A stretch of 64,000 nucleotides of DNA from Rhodotorula mucilaginosa (Eukaryota; Basidiomycota; Microbotryomycetes; Sporidiobolales; Sporidiobolaceae), in contig CP137865.1 in assembly GCA_034406715.1 (NCBI GenBank), positions 1,054,001 through 1,118,000 on the forward strand, read 5' to 3'. Positions 57,899 through 64,000 of the stretch are shown here, one piece after another; positions within the stretch are counted from its first letter, which is position 1, and the number at the start of each line of letters is the position of its first letter. The translations under genes and the position numbers were made by a program. A model generated the notes under the pieces. That model made no database searches, was not told the DNA's origin, and saw nothing but the letters and a program-made list of their open reading frames with translations.

Positions 57899-60401
57899 AT
57901 GGCACCCTCGACAGGCTTGACGGCGAGCACATCTGCCCTGCCTCAACCGCTGGTATCGACTCCGCTCGAACCCGGAACTTCAGGGACAGCGACGGACCGG
58001 CCTGAGCTCGCCATGCGGTCTGCTGCCGGCACCTCGACCGGCTCGGAACCACTACACTCGAGCCCTGCAGAGGATACGCCAGTCGGCTTGGCGAGTCAGG
58101 ATACCGCCGTTGGAGACGATCCGCACACCGTTGACACGAAAGTCGAACATGTCCACAGTACGTCGCGTGACTCCTTCGCTTCCTTTTGGAATCGAGACAT
58201 CGAGAGCACGAGTGCAAAGAGCGACAGTCGCTCACGCTTGGAACTCTTTGCAGTCATTCCCAAAAACAATCTGCCGGTCGTCCTCTTTGCGTACGTGCAC
58301 CTTGACTGGGCCCCTTCGCTTTCTTAAGGACAAAGAAGGCCGCCTTCTCCGCGAGCTGACATCGCTACCGCTCGCAGGATCTCGCTGTCGATGTTTCTCG
58401 CCGCCCTCGACCAAACGATCGTCTCGACGGCGCTCTCGACCATCTCGCGCGAGCTTGACGGCACAACGGGGTCGCTGTCGTGGGTTTCCGGCGCCTACCT
58501 CCTCATGATCACTGCTTTGGCGCCGTGCAGCGGCAAAATCTCGGACTACTTTGGTCGCAAAGTCGTCTTGTACACCGCCATCGTCATCTTCATTATCGTG
58601 AGTCAAGTCGAGTCCGCCACACAGCACACAGGCGGTGGAAACGAATGCGTGCCGCTTACATCCCTCTCGCTTCATTCGTGCAGGGCTCGGCGCTTTGCGG
58701 TGCCGCACAAAACATAATCTGGCTCTGCGTCTGCCGCGGCATCCAGGGTCTCGGCGGCGGCGGAATCGTGCAAATGTCGCAGATCATCATCTCGGACATC
58801 ACGCCACTCGAGTCCCGCGCCAAGTACACCGGGGTCGTCGGAGCTACTTGGGGTGTCGCAGCCTGCATCGGTCCTCTACTCGGAGGCGTATTTACGGAGA
58901 AGGCTTCCTGGCGGTGGTGTTTCTTTGTGAGCCATTTGATTGTCCCCGACAGTTGTCGTCTCCCGCTCGCGCCCGCCCGCTCGCTAATGTCCGTACCGGT
59001 CGGTCCTGCAGGTCAACCTGCCGTGCGGAGCCATCGCGCTCGCATTGCTCGTCTTCTTTCTCAAGCTCAACCCGCCCAACCCGCCAAAGCTGTCGTTCCT
59101 CCTCTCGAATTTCGACTTCGCCGGACTGGGCCTTCTCGTCTCGGGACTCGTCGTCCTCCTCGTCGGCTTCACCTCGGGGGAGGCGAGCTGGTCGTCGGCG
59201 CAGACGATCGCCTGCCTCGTCGTCGGCATTGTCATCCTCGGCTTGGCCATCTGCGTCGAACTCAAGACGAAACGGTCGCCCATCATCCCGCCGCGGTTGT
59301 TCCGCATCCGAACGAGCGCAGGACTCCTCCTCGGCTGTTTCCTGCACTCGTTCTCGTTCATCTCCCTCTCGTACTACGAGCCGCTGTACTTCCAGGCCTT
59401 GGGCTCTACGCCGCTCATGTCCGGGGTCCTGTTGATGCCGTTCTCGGTCGGGACGGCCTTCTTTGGCGTCTTGGCGGGATTCCTCGTCGTACGGATCAAG
59501 CGGACCAAGGAGCTCATCATCGTGTCGTACCTGATCGCCGTGATTGGCTACGCCTTGCTCGCAACGTTGGACGAGACTTCCTCTCGGTGAGTCGCGCCAC
59601 CCTCCTTTCCTCCGAACCCTCGTCTGACTGCCCATACTCCGCCTGCAGTGCGAAGCAGATCCTCTACCTCCTCGTCGCTGCGATCGGTGTCGGCCCTCTC
59701 TTCCAACTCCCGATGCTCCACTTGCAAGCGTCTATGCCTCAAAAGGACATGGCCACCTCGACTGCGACCTTGGCCTTGTTGCGTTCGATCGGCGGCACGG
59801 TCGGAATCAGCGTCGTCGGAGCGGTGTATGCGAACCGGTTGAGTAAAGGGCTCAGTGGCGTGCAAGGGTACGAGACGCCGGATGCGGCGGCGGCGGTGGG
59901 GAACGTGCAGGGCTTGACCAAAATCGAGGTGCGCTTTCCACATTGCCCCTTGCTCTCCATAGTTCACCGCATACTGACGGCTGTACACGCGCAACTTAGC
60001 CAATCGAGGTCCGCCAGCAAGTATTGCACGCATACGCTCGCGCTCTCTCTTTCCCCTGGATCATCTGTGCACCTCTCCTCGGCGTCGCGTTCCTCGCTTC
60101 GCTCATCATCAAGCACTACACGTTCAAACGAGGAGCGACCGTCGCAGCCGTCACGTCCAAGAAGAAGGATGGCGATGTGGTCGAGACGGTCGTTTCCGAC
60201 CCGAGTGAGGAGAAGGAGGAAAAGGTCAACGAGGCAGGGGACGACGGCGACCGAGACGGGAGGAAGGCGCCGGAACGGATAGACAGCGCCCTGACTGAGA
60301 CGTCCATTATCACGAAAGAGCTAGAGCTCGAACTCGAGTCACCGGATCGGGACCAGCGTGTTTTGCGGGACGCAGAAAGGGGCGGCGAACCACTAGCTTA
60401 A
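57899..60401 (+). CDS. MFS transporter, DHA2 drug:proton antiporter type (14 helices)
   Basis: Membrane exporter or vacuolar carrier; members of this family move drugs, siderophores or basic amino acids, and the substrate is not readable here. A Ser/Thr-rich N-terminus of about 120 residues precedes helix 1, SMFLAALDQTIVSTALSTIS, with motif LDQTIV. WVSGAYLLMITALAPCSGKI is followed by SDYFGRKVVLY (motif A), then CRGIQGLGGGGIVQMSQIII and GPLLGGVFTEKASWRWCFFV (motif C, antiporter). VNLPCGAIALALLVFFL and later helices follow. The C-terminus is a long acidic tail of about 90 residues. About seven introns; the last membrane exon (PWIICAPLLGVAFLASLIIK) is recovered by splicing near 60005. Start at ATG 57899, MAPSTGLTASTSAL. 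Confidence 0.9.
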
Positions 60402-60820
60402 TGAACCGGTCACCCTGTCTTCCCGAACCATCTGATACTATTCTCTACAAAGCAAAGAGCGTAGAACATCCTATCCCTGTAACCGTATCGCTGCATTCCT
60501 CATTTTCTCACTCGCAAAGAAAAGGCACTTCAGAGAGCAAGCTGGCAAAAAGAGAGAGAGAGAGGGGGCTACAGACGGTACTGTTACGACAGGTGAAGAA
60601 TGGGCGGCGCATAGAGAAAAAAGGATCAGATAGGACAGACAGTGTTCGCGGGAGGGGCGTGGGTGAAAGCGAGAGAGAGAGAGAAAAAGCATGGATACAA
60701 GGGGGGGGGGATGAAAGGCGAAAGGCGTGATGAGAGCGCGCGTGTGATCTAGGGTCGGAGGAAGAAGAATGTATGGACAAAGGGATGGGGAGAAGCGCAG
60801 GGTCTACTCGCCGAGCGAGG
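60402..60820. other. convergent gap with GA repeat and poly-G
   Basis: About 420 bp between converging genes. It holds two short GAGAGA tracts (about 60556-60566 and 60671-60683) and ten G at 60701-60710. No gene seen; the long minus frame across it is the unspliced read-through of the Yippee gene. Confidence 0.5.
60701..60710. repeat. poly-G, 10 nt
   Basis: Ten consecutive G in the convergent gap between the DHA2 transporter and the Yippee gene. Confidence 0.9.
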
Positions 60821-61504
60821 CTATTGGACGTCGGCTGCGGGAGAAGAGAGCGAGGTGAACCGACGGGGAAAGAGACGGCTTCGGAGGAACGAGGAACGTT
60901 GAGCTTACTCCACATGGCTCGCTCGAGGATGAACTTGCCCTCCTTGTACTTCTGCGTCGCCTCGTAGGCTCGGTCTGTCAATGAGCTCACCCCGCTATCA
61001 GCTTCACACCTTCCATCAGAGCAAGGACGAACAGGGGGGGGGGGAGGGTGCGTGCGGACTCGGAACACGGACGACTGACCGTACTTCCAGCCGAGGGTTT
61101 CTCCGCATTTGGCGCACATGACGTCCCGGACTGTGTGCAGTCCGGTGGTCATGGGGCGGTCTTCTGGCGGGCCGAGGGCGACGTTGACGCTGCGGAGGGG
61201 GCCAGGACGGACGAAGATTCAGTTTCGAGGGTGTCGCTGAGGCAGGGGACCCTGGCTCGGAGCAGACTGACACGTTGGTAAAGAGGTACGCTCGTCCGTG
61301 TTGTCCGTTAAAGTTCTGCGCGTGCTATGGTACGGTCAGTCCATCATCCCCTGGCTCCCCACATGTGCCGAAGAGGAGAGAACTCGCCTTTGACTCGATC
61401 TGCTCGCTCGTGGTGAGATGAGTTCGGCAGCGTTTGCACCCGAGGACTTTACCGCCTGTCGAAGTCGCGGGTACGGCGAGGTATTCTCGGTGTTTGAGTC
61501 CCAT
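60821..61504 (-). CDS. MOH1: Yippee-like zinc-binding protein (Moh1)
   Basis: Small zinc-binding protein of the Yippee/Mis18 fold; family members associate with the GID/CTLH ubiquitin ligase. Five exons (61388-61504, 61272-61324, 61080-61189, 60909-60974, 60821-60834) give 119 aa, the usual family length. The Cys pairs are GCKRC and CAKC. Hallmarks: [52 protein letters not shown] and [14 protein letters not shown]. The first intron (61325-61387) has a GC donor (GCGAGT). The last exon is just 14 nt and ends WTDVQ. The Met at 61504 (MGLKHREYL) matches the usual MGL start of Moh1; a longer open frame upstream is less likely. Confidence 0.94.
61034..61044. repeat. poly-G, 11 nt, inside an intron
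   Basis: Eleven consecutive G in the third intron of the Yippee gene, so poly-C in the sense strand, a little downstream of the 5' splice site. Confidence 0.9.
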
Positions 61505-61997
61505 CGGGATCGTGACGGCGGCGGCGCGGCTGCACTGGACTCGGACGAGAGGCGGCAACTGTCTGCGGCGGAGGAGACGGTGGCGGCGAGTGAGGGCGGT
61601 GGGGCTCCTGAGAGTGACCGAGGTTCGGCTTAGCTCCGGGCGAGCGAGTTATAGCGAGAGCGTTTTGCGACCGACGAAGCGAAGCAACGGATGCCGATGA
61701 GAAGTCGGAGAGAGAGAGGGGAGAGCCTCGTGCCACCGGAGCAGGTCAGGTCGGCGTGGGGCAGCAAGCTACTGCTTCTGGCGCTGTTTGGCGTCTGCCG
61801 GTATTGCTATGCTATGCAAGGTGGGTGACTGGACCTGCCGCCGGGGGAAATTGGCCGACGTGTATTCACCAGCAGTCGTAATCAGAATGTAATGGAAATA
61901 CAAATGCTCTCGATTTCCTTTGCGAGTGCACCGCCGCCTTGCCTTCTGGACTCGACGAGCATACTGTAGCGACGAGGGGCAGCGTGCACGTGTATAT
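61505..61997. promoter_or_regulatory. divergent promoter region, Yippee / Ulp1
   Basis: About 490 bp between divergent starts. No defined element seen. Confidence 0.4.
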
Positions 61998-64000
61998 ATG
62001 AACACGCCCAAGCGACCGCTCTCTGCGGCTGACCACTTGAACCAGCACTCGCCGACGTCGTCTTGTTCGCCTCCGCCGACGAAGCGAGCAAAGCCAAACA
62101 CGCACCGCCGACAGAACGGCAGTGCAGCTGTACGAGGCGGGACCGAAGCCGACAAGCCTGCGTGGCAACGCCCGCTCGAACGCCTGCTCGACGCCTTTAG
62201 AGCGTTCGTTCCGACCCCTTCAACCGCGTCGCCGTCATCAACGGCCACCCGCACTCTCGCGAGGAGCGACGACGACGACGACGAGAGCGTCTTCCGCACA
62301 AAGGACCCGCGAGACCACACGCGGACGCGCGACCAGCTCGAGCGCGAGATCAAGGCGCTCAAGGAACGGCACGAACACCTCAAACGCCAATACGGTCACC
62401 AGGTCATCGCCGCCCGCAGAGCCCACTCGGCCGCGCCCGACAAGCCCCGCGAGCTCGCAGAGATCCCAAAGAGGATCAACCACCTCCGCCAGATCGCCAC
62501 TACGGCTCACCGCCGCGACGACGACGACGACGAGCACATGCCGAGACGAGCGAACGGGGCGAAACAGGACGGCAAGGGGCAGGCGCAGAACGCACCACCG
62601 GCGTCTTCGTACGCGCGCAGGCAACCGATGGGCAAGAAAGAGGTGCGCGTCGTCCCGAATCACCGGACCCCTCCGGCGGTGCACGGTCCAGAGCTGACCG
62701 TCACTCAGCCTCGATCCACACCAACTCTCCCATCCCACTCCCTCCCCGTCCTCGCGCATCCTTCTCCGCTCCTCTTCCCGCCACGATCATCCCAATCATC
62801 TACGGTGGCCGATGAACGACCTCCTCGACATCGGCGAATCCCGTCTCCGTCACCGTCGCCGCCGCCACCACCGCCGCCGCCGATGGGACCGTCTGCAATC
62901 CCACGTCCGCCATGGGCACCCACCTGGGATCCCACCACCACTACTCCCATCCCGAAACCTCTTATGTCACCTGCTACCCGACCGAAACCCGCTCCTCCGA
63001 CTCGACTCAAACAGATCCGCGCCAAAGTCAAGGCTCGCGACGAATCCGACATCGTACACCTCGCTTCCACTCAACCGCCCGAGGGGGCAGCACCTTCTTC
63101 GAGACCGAGCTTCTTCACAGACTACTATGTCGACGAGGATGGCGAAGAACACGCGCCCGAGGCGGACGAGGATGCCCCGATCTTTGACGTCTACCAGCAG
63201 CAGGTGAATGCCGCCCTGAGCCAGGAAGAGGCTGCCTGGAGTAGGTTCCCACTCCCTATACCGTTTTGTTTCGCGGGAGATATCTAATCACCATCCCTGT
63301 GCAGACTGGACGAGTACTCCGCCGAGTCAGGGTCGGTCACGTCGCCCCGAACAGCGCAAAATCTTTCCGGCCGATCTGCTCAAGCCCAGTCCGAACGATC
63401 TCGGCAGCGAAACCCCCTCTGTGCGACCTCCGTACGCTCCCAACTACGTCAAGGGAACGTCCCTCTTCTCCGACTACATCTCGGCAACTCGGCCTCGCAA
63501 GCTCTTTCACGCCAGGGATTCCCTCGCTGCCGCCGCCACCATCCGTCGCCGCAATGGCGGCAATGACGACGACGACGACGACCTCGAACAGACCACCGAC
63601 CGGCTCCGGAGTGTGCTCGACATTGCTAGGAAGAGCGAATACGAGATTACCCAGGAGCGACTCGAGCGGTACCATGCCTTGCAGGCGAAACGGAAGGAGG
63701 ATGAGCTCGAGGCACAGAGGATCCTCGATTTGTCGAAAGTCAAGGCGGTCAAGAAACGTCGGGTGCGTCTTTCTCGCCTCGTCATGCTCTCTTGTCGGCT
63801 CGGCCAGGCGGTGGGCAAAGGAGCTAACGTGGTTGTTGCATGTGACGCACAGTTTCCGGCCAAGCTCTCGAAAGAGCACGCCAAGACGGTCCAGGAGATT
63901 TTCAGCAACCGCAGCTACGAGACGTCGATCAAGGGTGCCGCCGCCGCTTTCCGCGACATGAACCGCCTGAACGGCCAAGACTGGCTCAACGACGAACTGA
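61998..64000 (+). CDS. ULP1: Ulp1-type SUMO protease, N-terminal part (runs off the window)
   Basis: Cysteine protease of family C48 that matures SUMO and removes it from substrates. Three exons are visible. The long N-terminus is disordered and basic with proline- and Asp-rich stretches, starting MNTPKRPLSAADHLNQHS. After the second intron it reads FPAKLSKEHAKTVQEIFSNR, then NRLNGQDWLNDEL, the start of the catalytic domain (the family's W-L-N-D-E motif). A helical segment with YEITQERLERYHALQAKRKE precedes it. The catalytic His, Asp and Cys lie beyond 64000, so activity cannot be judged. Start ATG 61998 is the first in frame. The call rests on a short domain stretch. Confidence 0.78.

Noticed and set aside
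1-64000. search for transposons, virus-like elements and CRISPR arrays
   Set aside because: No transposase, reverse transcriptase, integrase or capsid-like frame, no long terminal or inverted repeats, and no spaced direct repeats were seen.

Overview
The window looks like a gene-dense nuclear segment from a basidiomycete, most likely a red-yeast-type member of Pucciniomycotina. The DNA is GC-rich. Almost every gene is broken by several introns of about 55-110 nt with GT(A/G)NGT donors, CTNAC-like branch sites close to the acceptor, and YAG ends. The gene set (cytoplasmic dynein heavy chain, Dicer, RECQ1-type helicase, BCK1-type MAPKKK, a MATH-like/BTB protein) is fungal. I see no transposon, virus-like element, rRNA, tRNA or CRISPR array. 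I find 20 well-supported protein genes, one of them cut by the right edge, plus one doubtful small ORF.

Layout. 0.4-2.7 kb: CDC3-type septin (-). 2.9-4.2 kb: U2 snRNP A' protein (+). 4.5-5.6 kb: a protein with an RNase P protein (RnpA)-like C-terminal half (+). 6.0-10.5 kb: Dicer (-). 10.7-15.9 kb: BCK1-like MAPKKK (-). A 1.8 kb divergent gap follows, then an allantoate-permease-family MFS transporter (+, 17.7-19.8 kb), a small alpha/beta hydrolase (-), a secreted ThuA-like protein with a probable GPI signal (+), a secreted Ser/Thr-rich double-psi beta-barrel protein (+), and a Mim2-like outer-membrane insertase subunit (-, 24.5-25.1 kb). The dynein heavy chain fills 25.5-40.7 kb (+). Then come SDHAF4/Sdh8 (-), MRT4 (-), deoxyhypusine hydroxylase (+), P5A ATPase SPF1 (+, 45.2-50.0 kb), TDP1 (+), a MATH-like/BTB protein (-), RECQ1-like helicase (-), a DHA2 drug:proton antiporter-type MFS protein (+), a Yippee/Moh1 protein (-), and the N-terminal part of a Ulp1-type SUMO protease (+, runs off the end).

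The genes are mostly unrelated housekeeping functions in a compact eukaryotic order, not an operon or a biosynthetic cluster. Loose themes are mitochondrial biogenesis (Mim2-like, SDHAF4, perhaps the RnpA-like protein), cytoskeleton (septin, dynein), and DNA repair/SUMO (TDP1, RECQ1, Ulp1 within 14 kb). The most interesting items are the RnpA-like protein in a fungal nuclear genome, a TDP1 with adjacent SUMO- and ubiquitin-interacting motifs, an ATGA stop/start overlap behind the Mim2-like gene, three GC-AG introns (one inside a dynein P-loop), and a Dicer whose PAZ domain I cannot see. Exon boundaries were assigned by eye from splice sites and reading frame; outer coordinates run from start codon to stop codon and include introns.
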